64,000 bases of DNA from the NCBI RefSeq assembly GCF_050876985.1, contig NZ_JBPAPP010000001.1; one strand, 5' to 3'. This DNA is from Halopseudomonas sp002296055. Its GTDB lineage: Bacteria; Pseudomonadota; Gammaproteobacteria; Pseudomonadales; Pseudomonadaceae. A model generated the notes under the pieces. The model did not search any database, was not told where the DNA came from, and saw only the letters and a program-made list of their open reading frames with translations. Both the position numbers and the translations under genes were made by a program. Positions 7,501 to 17,717 of the stretch are shown here, piece by piece (positions within the stretch are counted from its first letter, which is position 1; each line of letters begins with the position of its first letter).

Positions 7501-8310
7501 ATGACGACCATGAGTCAGTACCACACCCTGGAACTGGAATTTTCCGCGCAGGGCATCGCCACCCTTTGGCTGGCGCGCCCTGACAAGAACAACGCCTTCA
7601 ACGCCGAGATGATCCGCGAGTTGCTGGATGCGCTGGATGCGGTGGCGGCTAACCCGGCGGTGCGCTTTATGCTGCTGCGCGGCCGCGGCAAGCATTTCTC
7701 TGCCGGTGCCGATCTGGCCTGGATGCGCGACTGCGCGGCGCTGGATTACAACGCCAATCTGGACGACGCCCGCGAGCTGGCTCAGCTGATGGCCTCGCTG
7801 GCGCAGCTCAAGGTGCCGACACTGGCGGTGGTGCAGGGCGCGGCCTTTGGTGGCGCGCTTGGGCTGATCAGTTGCTGCGACATGGCGATTGGCGCCGAGG
7901 ACGCGATGTTCAGCCTGTCTGAGGTGCGCATCGGCCTGCTGCCGGCGGTGATCAGCCCCTATGTCACCCAGGCCATCGGCGCCCGCGCCACCCGCCGCTA
8001 CGCGCTGACCGCCGAACGCTTTGACGGCCTGCGCGCCCGCGAACTGGGGCTGCTCGCCGAGTGCTATCCGGGGGCTGAGTTGGACGCGGCGCTGGCGCAG
8101 TGGGTCGGCAACCTGCTGCAGAACGGCCCGCAGGCGATGATGGCCACCAAGGCGCTGCTGCAGGAGGTCGGGCTGGGTGAAATGAGCACCCCGCTGCGCC
8201 GCTACACCGAGGCCGCGATTGCCCGGGTGCGGATCAGCCCCGAAGGTCAGGAGGGCCTGTCGGCCTTCTTGGAGAAACGCCAACCTGACTGGTGCGCGAG
8301 CCATGATTGA
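7501..8310 (+). CDS. liuC: methylglutaconyl-CoA hydratase (enoyl-CoA hydratase family)
   Basis: Crotonase-fold enzyme of 269 residues converting 3-methylglutaconyl-CoA to HMG-CoA. The oxyanion-hole motifs are RGRGKHFSAGADLAWM and QGAAFGGALGLISCCDMAIG, followed by FSLSEVRIGLLPAVISPYV. I use ATG 7501, within 20 bases of the liuB stop; ATG 7510 (MSQYHT) is the alternative. A longer frame open from 7408 would overlap liuB and is not expected. Its 3' end overlaps the liuD start by 8 bases, indicating translational coupling. Confidence 0.9.
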   Translation: MTTMSQYHTLELEFSAQGIATLWLARPDKNNAFNAEMIRELLDALDAVAANPAVRFMLLRGRGKHFSAGADLAWMRDCAALDYNANLDDARELAQLMASLAQLKVPTLAVVQGAAFGGALGLISCCDMAIGAEDAMFSLSEVRIGLLPAVISPYVTQAIGARATRRYALTAERFDGLRARELGLLAECYPGAELDAALAQWVGNLLQNGPQAMMATKALLQEVGLGEMSTPLRRYTEAAIARVRISPEGQEGLSAFLEKRQPDWCASHD

Positions 8311-10240
8311 TTCCCTGCTGATTGCCAACCGCGGCGAGATTGCCTGCCGCATCATGCGCACCGCGCGCGAGTTGGGTATCTCCACCGTGGCGGTACACAG
8401 CGAAACCGACCGCGACGCCCTGCACGTGCGCTGCGCCGATCAGGCGGTCAACCTGGGCGGCGCGCGGCCGAGCGAGAGTTATCTGCGGGTTGAGGCGATC
8501 ATCGCCGCGGCCAAGGCCACCGGTGCCCATGCGATTCACCCCGGCTACGGCTTTCTCTCCGAGAACGCCGATTTCGCTCGCGCGGTCGACGCCGCCGGGT
8601 TGATCTTCGTCGGCCCGCCAGCCAGCGCGATTGACGCCATGGGCAGCAAGTCGGCGGCCAAGGCGCTGATGGACGCCGCCGGGGTGCCGCTGGTGCCTGG
8701 ATATCACGGCGCCGATCAGGCGCTGGAGACCTTCCGCCTTGAGGCCGCCAAGATCGGCTATCCGGTGCTGCTCAAGGCTGCGGCCGGTGGCGGTGGCAAG
8801 GGCATGAAGGTGGTCGAGAGCGAGGCGCAACTGGCCGAGGCGCTGTCGTCGGCCCAGCGGGAGGCGCAGGCTGCCTTTGGCGATGCGCGGATGCTGGTCG
8901 AGAAATACGTGCTGCAGCCGCGCCACGTCGAGATTCAGGTGTTTGCCGACCAGCACGGTAACGCGGTGTATCTGGCCGAGCGCGACTGCTCGATCCAGCG
9001 CCGCCACCAGAAGGTGGTGGAAGAAGCACCGGCGCCCGGCCTGTCGCCGGAATTGCGCCGGGCCATGGGCGAGGCGGCGGTCACCGCCGCACGCGCCATT
9101 GGCTACGTGGGCGCCGGTACCGTGGAGTTTCTGCTCGACGCCCGTGGCGACTTCTTCTTCATGGAGATGAATACCCGTCTGCAGGTCGAGCATCCGGTGA
9201 CCGAGCTGATCACCGGGCAAGATCTGGTCGCCTGGCAGCTGCGTGTGGCTCAAGGGCAGCCGCTGCCGCTGACCCAGGAGCAGATCGTGCTGCGCGGCCA
9301 CGCCATCGAAGTGCGGCTGTATGCCGAAGACCCGGAGCAGGACTTTCTGCCCGCCAGCGGCGAGCTGACGCTGTACCGCGAACCAGCGGCGGGCGCTGGG
9401 CGGCGGGTCGACAGCGGGGTGGTCGAGGGCGACCGCGTCTCGCCGTTCTACGACCCGATGCTGAGCAAGCTGATTGCCTGGGGTGAAGACCGGGAAACCG
9501 CCCGCCGCCGTTTGCTGGCGATGCTGGCCGAGCAGCAGCTGGGCGGGGTGCACAGCAACCTCGCCTTCCTGCGCCGGGTGCTGGCGCATCCGGCCTTTGC
9601 CGCCGCCGAACTGGATACCGGCTTTATCGGTCGGCATGCCGACTCCCTGCTGCCTACGCCCGCCCCGCTGCCCGACGCCTTCTGGGCGTTGGCTGCGCGC
9701 GCCTGGCTGCTGACGGCGCCCAGCGCTGTTCGCGCCGATGACCCGCACAGCCCCTGGGCTGCGGCCTGCGGGTTGCGCCTTGGGCTGCCCTGCGAGCAGC
9801 GCCTGCATCTGCGCTGTGGCGATGCAGAAGCGCGCGCCTTGCCCGCTACCGGTGTCAGCCTGCTGACTGATCAGTTGCTGGTCGATGGCCGTCGCCACGC
9901 CGTGCAACGGCGCGGTCAATGGCTGTTTGTCGAGTGGGACGGACAGCTGCAACGGGTCACGCAGGTAGACCCGATCAGCGAAGTGGAAGCGCTGCAACAC
10001 GGCCACGGCGGGCTGACCGCACCGATGAACGGCAGCGTGGTGCGGGTGCTGGTCGAAGCGGGTCAGCAGGTGGCTGCCGGCGAGCTGCTGGTGGTGGTCG
10101 AGGCGATGAAAATGGAGCACAGTATCCGCGCTGCCGAGGCCGGCGAGGTCACGGCGATTCACTGCGCTGAGGGCGATCTGGTCGAAGAAGGCCGGGTGCT
10201 GGTGGCGCTGCAACCGCTTGCTGAGGAGGCAATGGCATGA
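8303..10240 (+). CDS. liuD: 3-methylcrotonyl-CoA carboxylase, biotin carboxylase/carrier (alpha) subunit
   Basis: 645-residue biotin-dependent subunit. The biotin carboxylase part (about 1-450) begins IDSLLIANRGEIACRI and has the glycine loop KAAAGGGGKGMKVV and the MNTRLQVEHPVTE active-site stretch. The C-terminal biotinyl domain carries the VEAMKMEHS motif with the biotinylated lysine about 40 residues from the end. It carboxylates biotin with ATP and bicarbonate for LiuB. ATG 8303 overlaps the end of liuC, and liuE starts within its stop codon. A weaker-conserved linker of about 100 residues precedes the biotinyl domain, normal for MCC/PCC alpha chains. Confidence 0.94.
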   Translation: MIDSLLIANRGEIACRIMRTARELGISTVAVHSETDRDALHVRCADQAVNLGGARPSESYLRVEAIIAAAKATGAHAIHPGYGFLSENADFARAVDAAGLIFVGPPASAIDAMGSKSAAKALMDAAGVPLVPGYHGADQALETFRLEAAKIGYPVLLKAAAGGGGKGMKVVESEAQLAEALSSAQREAQAAFGDARMLVEKYVLQPRHVEIQVFADQHGNAVYLAERDCSIQRRHQKVVEEAPAPGLSPELRRAMGEAAVTAARAIGYVGAGTVEFLLDARGDFFFMEMNTRLQVEHPVTELITGQDLVAWQLRVAQGQPLPLTQEQIVLRGHAIEVRLYAEDPEQDFLPASGELTLYREPAAGAGRRVDSGVVEGDRVSPFYDPMLSKLIAWGEDRETARRRLLAMLAEQQLGGVHSNLAFLRRVLAHPAFAAAELDTGFIGRHADSLLPTPAPLPDAFWALAARAWLLTAPSAVRADDPHSPWAAACGLRLGLPCEQRLHLRCGDAEARALPATGVSLLTDQLLVDGRRHAVQRRGQWLFVEWDGQLQRVTQVDPISEVEALQHGHGGLTAPMNGSVVRVLVEAGQQVAAGELLVVVEAMKMEHSIRAAEAGEVTAIHCAEGDLVEEGRVLVALQPLAEEAMA

Positions 10241-11141
10241 GCATGCCGCAACAGGTGCGACTGGTCGAAGTGGGCCCGCGCGATGGCCTGCAAAATGAAA
10301 AACAGCCGATCAGCGTCGCCGACAAGGTACGTCTGGTCGATGACCTGAGCGCTGCCGGGCTTAGTTATATCGAAGTCGGTAGTTTCGTCTCGCCCAAGTG
10401 GGTGCCGCAGATGGCAGGCTCCGCCGAGGTGTTTGCCGCCATCCAGCAAAAAACCGGCGTGACCTACGCGGCGCTGGCGCCCAATCTCAAGGGGTTTGAA
10501 GGCGCGTTGGAGGCTGGGGTGAAGGAAGTGGCGGTGTTTGCCGCGGCCAGCGAGGGGTTTTCCCAGAAGAACATCAACTGCTCGATTGCCGAAAGTCTGC
10601 AGCGCTTTGAACCAATCATGGCGGCGGCCAGGGAGCACGGCGTGCGGGTGCGCGGTTACATATCCTGCGTGCTCGGTTGCCCGATTGATGGTGACGTGGC
10701 GCCGGAGCAGGTGGCGGCAATTTCCCGCGAGCTGCTCGACAGCGGCTGCTACGAGGTGTCGCTCGGCGACACCATCGGCGTCGGCACCGCCGGCGATACC
10801 CGGCGCCTGATCGAGGTGGTCGGCCGCGATATCGACCGCAGCCTGCTGGCCGGGCATTTTCACGATACCTACGGCCAGGCGCTGGCGAACATTCACGCCA
10901 GCCTGCTGGAAGGCGTGGCGGTGTTCGACAGCTCGGTCGCTGGGCTGGGCGGTTGCCCCTACGCCAAGGGCGCGACCGGCAACGTCGCCAGCGAAGACGT
11001 GCTCTACCTGCTTAACGGGCTGGGTATCGAGACGGGTGTCGATATGGCCGCGCTGGTGCAGGCCGGTCAGCACATCTGCAACGTGCTCGGCAAAGCCAAC
11101 GGCTCGCGCGTGGCGCGGGCCTTGCTGGCGCGGGAGCAGGC

Positions 11142-11145
<4 letters not shown>
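10237..11145 (+). CDS. liuE: hydroxymethylglutaryl-CoA lyase
   Basis: 302-residue TIM-barrel lyase of the DRE-TIM family that cleaves HMG-CoA to acetyl-CoA and acetoacetate. Signatures are VGPRDGLQNEK near the N terminus, the GSFVSPKWVPQMA loop, the metal site HFHDTYGQALAN, and the catalytic-cysteine loop GLGGCPYAKGATGN. ATGA overlaps the liuD stop and its own stop overlaps the next gene, so the operon is tightly coupled. Length is normal. Confidence 0.94.
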
Positions 11146-13097
<1,952 letters not shown>

Positions 13098-13104
13098 GTC
13101 TGAG

Positions 13105-13926
13105 CTAGTCCCACTCCGGCGCAAAGTCGGGGTTGGCGATACGCCCGCCGGCGTCCAGCCGCTCGATAAAGTTGAGGTCATCGGCGCTCAGGCGCACGCG
13201 GTCGGCTGCCAGGTTGCTCTCCAGATGCAGACGCTTGGTGGATGAGGGGATCACCGCGATGCCCTGCTGCATCAGCCAGGCCATGGCGACCTGCGGCGGC
13301 GTAGCGCCGTGTTCTTCGGCGATGCGGTCCAGGGTCTCATCCTGCATGACCTTGCCGACCGCCAGCGGCATGTAGGCGGTCAGGTGCAGGCCCTCTTCAC
13401 GGGCAAATTCCACCAGTTTGCGGTTCTGCAGGAAGGGGTGAATCTCCACCTGATTGGTCGCGATATTGTCCGGCCCGACCAGTTCAAAGGCCTCGTTGAG
13501 CAGGTCGATGGTGAAGTTGGACACCCCGGTCAGCCGCGTCAGGCCCTGCTCGCGCGCCTCCATCAGTTGCCCCAGATACACCTGCATCGGCACGTCGCCA
13601 CCGGGCGAGGGCCAGTGGATCAGGGTCAGGTCTACTTGCTCCAGCTGCAGCTTGTCCAGACTCTCGCGCAGACTGGGGATCAGCTTGCCCTCGGCAAAGT
13701 GATCGGTCCAGATCTTGGTGGTGACAAACAGCTCCTCGCGCGGTACCCCGCTGTCGGCGATGGCGCGGCCCACATCCTGCTCGTTGCCGTAGATCTGCGC
13801 GGTATCGATATGGCGATAACCGAGCTTGAGAGCCGTGCGCACCGCGTTGTAGGCGTCTTCACCCTTGAGACGAAAGGTGCCCAGGCCCATCGCGGGGATT
13901 GGCGTGTCGTCGTTTGTCGTGTGCAT
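13105..13926 (-). CDS. dkgB: aldo/keto reductase, 2,5-diketo-D-gluconate reductase B type
   Basis: 273-residue NADPH-dependent reductase with the AKR catalytic tetrad visible: D and Y in YRHIDTAQIYGNEQ, K in FVTTKIWTD and H in LTLIHWPSP. The C-terminal cofactor motif IPSSTKRLHLESNL and the ending FAPEWD closely resemble E. coli DkgB as I recall it. Reduces 2,5-diketogluconate or small aldehydes such as methylglyoxal. Convergent with the liu operon, ending 7 bases from the synthetase stop; its promoter faces the TetR gene at 14080. Confidence 0.85.
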   Translation of the reverse strand: MHTTNDDTPIPAMGLGTFRLKGEDAYNAVRTALKLGYRHIDTAQIYGNEQDVGRAIADSGVPREELFVTTKIWTDHFAEGKLIPSLRESLDKLQLEQVDLTLIHWPSPGGDVPMQVYLGQLMEAREQGLTRLTGVSNFTIDLLNEAFELVGPDNIATNQVEIHPFLQNRKLVEFAREEGLHLTAYMPLAVGKVMQDETLDRIAEEHGATPPQVAMAWLMQQGIAVIPSSTKRLHLESNLAADRVRLSADDLNFIERLDAGGRIANPDFAPEWD

Positions 13927-14044
13927 GCGAGTCTCCGGTTGCGCGTTGAAGGGATAGTGGTGTGACCGCTGCTGGCGTGGTCATGTTCCCCGCGGCAGCG
14001 CGGGTACCCCCTTATCAGTGCTTTACCTGGGCTGGAGTAATGAT

Positions 14045-14061
14045 CTAGAGTGTTGCTCTAG
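14045..14061. promoter_or_regulatory. inverted repeat, probable operator of the TetR gene
   Basis: CTAGAG-TGTTG-CTCTAG, a perfect 6-5-6 dyad, ends 18 bases before the tetR-type start codon. Its position suggests autoregulation of the following gene pair. It is unrelated in sequence to the RutR-like boxes elsewhere in the window. Confidence 0.6.
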
Positions 14062-14079
14062 TTGGTAAAAGGAAGACAC

Positions 14080-14676
14080 ATGAGCGCGCGTGATCAGTTG
14101 TTGGTAGCGGGTCTCGAGATCATCGTAGAGCGGGGCTATGAGCAGGCCACCGTGGCCGCGATTCGCCAGCAGGCGGGGGTATCGAACGGTAGTTTCTTTC
14201 ACTGTTTTGCGTCCAAGGAAGCGCTAGCCGGTGAGCTGTATCTGAATGCCATTGCCAATTACCACGCTGCGCTGTTGCAGGCGCTGGGCGGGGCAGATTC
14301 GGCGCGGGCCGGTATAGCGGCGCTGATCAGCGCGCATCTGGACTGGGTAGTGAATGAGCGGCTGCAAGCGTCTTTTCTGTTCAACCAGTTGCGTGGCGAG
14401 TGGCTTGAGGCTATTCGCGATCGGCAGGCCCAGGAAAATGCCGCGCTGGCTGATGCCCTGGCCGCCTGGCAAGCGCGGCATAGCGGCGCGGGCACACTGC
14501 TAGCGCTGCCGGCGCCAGTGTTGTTCAGCCAGTTGATCGGGCCGGCGCAAATATTCTGTCGTGGTTGGCTGTCCGGGCGTACTGCCCAGCCGCCGCATAC
14601 CTATGCAGCGGAGCTGATTGCCTGCGCGTGTCGGGCCCTGCTGCCGTCTATCGAGGAGAACACTGATGATCATTGA
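14080..14676 (+). CDS. TetR/AcrR-family transcriptional regulator
   Basis: 198 residues from ATG 14080, preceded by AAAGGAAG; an upstream in-frame start at 14062 has no ribosome site and would sit in the operator. The N-terminal HTH is clear (ARDQLLVAGLEIIVERGYEQATVAAIRQQAGVSNGSFFHCF); the rest is a helical ligand-binding domain. It overlaps the following amidohydrolase gene by 11 bases, so it probably regulates that gene and perhaps the nitronate monooxygenase-like gene and the divergent dkgB. Ligand unknown. Confidence 0.88.
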   Translation: MSARDQLLVAGLEIIVERGYEQATVAAIRQQAGVSNGSFFHCFASKEALAGELYLNAIANYHAALLQALGGADSARAGIAALISAHLDWVVNERLQASFLFNQLRGEWLEAIRDRQAQENAALADALAAWQARHSGAGTLLALPAPVLFSQLIGPAQIFCRGWLSGRTAQPPHTYAAELIACACRALLPSIEENTDDH

Positions 14677-15472
14677 TGCCTGGGCGCAACACCCCACCCT
14701 GCGTCACTCGCAGGACCCGATGTTCGAGTCCCTGCGCCGCTGGACCCGCCGGAGCATCCCCGAGGAGGCGATCCCCTTGTCTGCCACCCTGGATGCAATG
14801 CAGGCCGGACAGGTTGACCAAGCCCTGATCAGCGCTTGGTACGCGCCGCGTAACGTGATGATTTCCAACGATGAGGTAGCCGAGTTTGTAGCCCAGGCGC
14901 CAGAGCGGTTGATTGGCGTTGGTTCGGTGGATATCAGCCGGCCGATGGAGGCGTTGCGCGAGGTGCGCCGCTGCGTGCAGGAGTTGGGCTTCAAGGCGAT
15001 CCGCGTGTTGCCCTGGTTGTGGGAGGTGCCGCCGACGGACCGTCGCTTCTATCCGGTCTATGTGGCCTGCTGTGAACTGGGCATTCCGTTCTGCACGCAG
15101 ATCGGTCATACGGGGCCATTGATGCCATCGGAGGTTGGCCGGCCGATCTATCTGGATCAGGTAGCGCTCGATTTTCCGGAGCTGAAAATTGTTGCCGGCC
15201 ACATTGGCTATCCCTGGACCGATGAAGCTATCGCGGTGGCCACCAAGCATGAAAACCTGTTTATCGACACCTCTGCCTACACGGTGCGGCGCTACCCGCC
15301 GCAGCTGATCGAGTTCATGCGCGGGCACGGCCGCAGCAAGGTGCTGTTTGGCACCAACTACCCGATGATCCCGCCTGCCAAGGCGCTGGAAGGCCTTGAG
15401 ATCTTAGGGCTGGACGACCAGGCGCAGGGGCTGTTTCTGGCGGGCAATGCCCAGCGGGTATTCGGACTCTGA
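14666..15472 (+). CDS. amidohydrolase-2 family protein
   Basis: 268-residue metal-dependent hydrolase or decarboxylase of the amidohydrolase_2 (ACMSD-like) family. The start MIIDAWAQHPT has a diverged form of the usual N-terminal HxH. Later conserved features are HIGYPWTDEAIAVATKHENLFIDTSAY and the FGTNYPM motif with a metal-site region near the C terminus. GGAG lies ahead of ATG 14666, inside the end of the TetR gene. Family members act on cyclic or aromatic acids; no substrate can be assigned. Confidence 0.78.
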   Translation: MIIDAWAQHPTLRHSQDPMFESLRRWTRRSIPEEAIPLSATLDAMQAGQVDQALISAWYAPRNVMISNDEVAEFVAQAPERLIGVGSVDISRPMEALREVRRCVQELGFKAIRVLPWLWEVPPTDRRFYPVYVACCELGIPFCTQIGHTGPLMPSEVGRPIYLDQVALDFPELKIVAGHIGYPWTDEAIAVATKHENLFIDTSAYTVRRYPPQLIEFMRGHGRSKVLFGTNYPMIPPAKALEGLEILGLDDQAQGLFLAGNAQRVFGL

Positions 15473-15557
15473 ACCGGCACGGCAGGCACGCGCCTTGGTT
15501 TTGCGCCCTGTGGCGGTCTAGTATCCCTGCACAGCCAATACGCATGGGAGACGTTGG

Positions 15558-16604
15558 ATGACATTGACCGATCTGCTGGGCAGCACCTTGCCGTTGATTC
15601 AGGCACCCATGGCCGGTGTGCAAAATAGTGCGCTGGCGTTGGCGGTATGCCGCGCTGGCGGACTGGGTTCGCTGCCCTGCGCGATGCTCGGCGCCGAGGC
15701 GTTAGAGGCTGAGCTGCAGACGCTTCAGCGTGAGGCCGCCGGCCCCTGGAACCTGAATTTCTTTGCCCACCAGACGCCGCCGGCGGACGCGCAGCGCGAG
15801 CAGCAGTGGCGTAGCGCGCTGGCACCCTACTATGCCGAGCTGGGGCTGGATATCGAGGCGATCAAGCCGGGGGCGGGGCGTCGGCCGTTCGACGCCGACA
15901 CGCTGGAGCTGATCAGCGCCTACCGCCCGCCCGTGGTGAGCTTTCACTTTGGCTTGCCCGAGGCGGCGATGATCGAGCGCATCAAGGGCTGGGGCGGCAA
16001 GGTGCTGTCCAGCGCTACGACCGTTGCCGAAGGGCGTTGGCTGCAGGCCCACGGCGCAGACGCGGTGATCGCTCAGGGGCTGGAAGCCGGTGGGCATCGG
16101 GGGCACTTTCTGTCGACCGATCTGAGCCTGCAGATGGGCACCTTTGCGCTGCTGCCGCAGCTGGTCAGAGCCCTGGATATCCCGGTCATTGCCGCTGGTG
16201 GCATCGCCGACGCCGATGGCGTGCGGGCCGCTATGCAACTTGGCGCTGCTGGCGTGCAAATCGGCACCGCCTACCTGCTGTGCCCCGAGGCGACCACCAG
16301 CGCGCTGCACCGCGCGGCCCTGCAAAGCGAGGCGTCTGGGCATACGGCGTTGACTAACCTGTTCTCCGGCGGCGCGGCGCGCGGCATCGTCAATCGGGTG
16401 ATGCGTGAGCTGGGGCCGCTTAGCGCCTTGCCGCCACCCTTTCCGCTGGCCGGTACGGCCATCACGCCCTTGCGTGGGGCGGCAGAGCAGCTTGGTAGCA
16501 GCGACTTTTCTCCCCTGTGGGCCGGGCAGAACGTCAGTGGCTGCGAGGAGATTGGTGCCGAGCAGCTGACCCGCAAGCTGGCGTCCGCCTGCTCAGGCCG
16601 GTAG
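15558..16604 (+). CDS. nitronate monooxygenase / 2-nitropropane dioxygenase-like flavoprotein
   Basis: 348-residue FMN TIM barrel. Diagnostic segments are PLIQAPMAG near the N terminus, GADAVIAQGLEAGGHRGHF (phosphate- and FMN-binding), AAGGIADADGVRAAMQLGA and VQIGTAYL. These fit class I nitronate monooxygenases, which detoxify propionate-3-nitronate, but enoyl-reductase-like members exist. GGGAGA is 10 bases before the ATG. The last 12 bases overlap the convergent response-regulator gene. Confidence 0.82.
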   Translation: MTLTDLLGSTLPLIQAPMAGVQNSALALAVCRAGGLGSLPCAMLGAEALEAELQTLQREAAGPWNLNFFAHQTPPADAQREQQWRSALAPYYAELGLDIEAIKPGAGRRPFDADTLELISAYRPPVVSFHFGLPEAAMIERIKGWGGKVLSSATTVAEGRWLQAHGADAVIAQGLEAGGHRGHFLSTDLSLQMGTFALLPQLVRALDIPVIAAGGIADADGVRAAMQLGAAGVQIGTAYLLCPEATTSALHRAALQSEASGHTALTNLFSGGAARGIVNRVMRELGPLSALPPPFPLAGTAITPLRGAAEQLGSSDFSPLWAGQNVSGCEEIGAEQLTRKLASACSGR

Positions 16605-17717
16605 GCCGATCAGGCGGCGCAGCTGGCGCAGTTGGTCCGGATCTGCGGGTGTAAACCCGGTTTCCAGGGCGGCAATGCGCAGCAGGATGCGGTCTTTGCG
16701 CAGGCCGGTACGGGGCAGCTGGAACAGTGAGCCGGTGAGTTCGCGCAGCAAAAAGGGCAGCTGTTGCTGGGTTTTGATGCAGTTGCCAAAGGCTGCCGCG
16801 TGTTGATTGATCAGGGTATCCAGGCTGCTCTCATCAATCTGCTGACCGTAGTTGAGAAAGTGCTGAACCGCGCTGATCACCGCTAGCTCGCCCAGCCGGC
16901 TGCAGCTGATGGCCGCCCGCAGCGGGCCGACAGGAATGGCCTGCTCGGCGCTGTGGCGTCCGAGTGCGTCGCTCAGGGCCTGCTGCTGGCTGGCAAACTC
17001 GGTGACCCGCTGTTGCAGCAGCGGGTGCTCCAGTGCAATCCGCGCTTGCGCCAGGCGCGCTACCAGTTCACGGCAATCGGCCGGCCCTAGGCGCTCCCAG
17101 ACGGCCTGCAGGCTGAGACAAGTCGCGCGCCCGCGCTCGAGCTGACGGTTGGCGCGGTTCAGAGCAATCAAGGTGAGCATCGGCTCGGCCTCAGCCAGGG
17201 CATTGAAGCGCTCGAAGTTGAGCTCTTTGGCACTGTTGGCGGCCAGCTGTTGCTGGGCGGGTGAACTCCAGGCCAGTCGCAGCGGCTGCTCCAGACGGGC
17301 ACGCAGAAAGCTGGGTAAGTCGCCGAGGTTGGCGCTGGCGCTGACGTTGGCCGGGTCGCATTGCAGCAGCTGCGCCAGACGGCCGCGCAGGGCGTCGACC
17401 TTAAAGGGCTTGGCAAAGAAGTCGGTAATGCCGGCGGCGCGTGCGTCGAGCACCAGCTGGCGGCTGATATCGGTGGTTGTCAGCAGGCGCAGGCTGTTGG
17501 GAGCGCGACGCGCAGCGGTGCGCACTACCTCCAGGCCGTTGCCGTCGGGCAGGTTGAGATCAGCGATCAGTAGGTCGATGGTGTTGCCACGTAGATAGTT
17601 CTGCGCGGCCACCGCGCTGCTGAGGTGCTCAATCTGCAGGTTGGCGTCCAGGTCGGTGAGTATCAGGCGCAGCAGCTCGGCAATCCAGGGGTCATCTTCG
17701 ACAATCAACGCGTTCAA
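16593..17717 (-). CDS. response regulator: receiver domain plus HDOD-like output
   Basis: 374 residues. Residues 1-120 form a receiver with the acidic pair in IVEDDPW, phospho-acceptor D53 (LLIADLNLPDG) and the K in FFAKPFK. The remainder is all-alpha with a shape and motifs (LGELAVISAVQHFLNYGQQI) suggesting a degenerate HDOD domain; catalytic HD residues of c-di-GMP phosphodiesterases are not seen. It is the last gene of the leftward signalling operon, overlapping the cyclase gene upstream by 4 bases. It might act as a non-enzymatic adaptor, but its partner is unknown. Confidence 0.75.
   Translation of the reverse strand: MNALIVEDDPWIAELLRLILTDLDANLQIEHLSSAVAAQNYLRGNTIDLLIADLNLPDGNGLEVVRTAARRAPNSLRLLTTTDISRQLVLDARAAGITDFFAKPFKVDALRGRLAQLLQCDPANVSASANLGDLPSFLRARLEQPLRLAWSSPAQQQLAANSAKELNFERFNALAEAEPMLTLIALNRANRQLERGRATCLSLQAVWERLGPADCRELVARLAQARIALEHPLLQQRVTEFASQQQALSDALGRHSAEQAIPVGPLRAAISCSRLGELAVISAVQHFLNYGQQIDESSLDTLINQHAAAFGNCIKTQQQLPFLLRELTGSLFQLPRTGLRKDRILLRIAALETGFTPADPDQLRQLRRLIGLPA

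Noticed and set aside
4059..7511. 1150-codon open frame on the minus strand
   Set aside because: It is antisense to liuR, liuA and liuB, all of which have clear family motifs. Long antisense frames are common in GC-rich coding DNA; its product is His/Gly/Ala-rich with no domain.
8234..10213. 659-codon minus-strand frame opposite liuD
   Set aside because: Shadow of the biotin carboxylase gene; low-complexity composition and no ribosome site.
14080..14676. TetR gene as the missing RutR regulator
   Set aside because: RutR is a TetR-family protein, but this one sits beside its own unrelated operator (CTAGAG-N5-CTCTAG) and is coupled to a different amidohydrolase 17 kb from the first RutR-like box.
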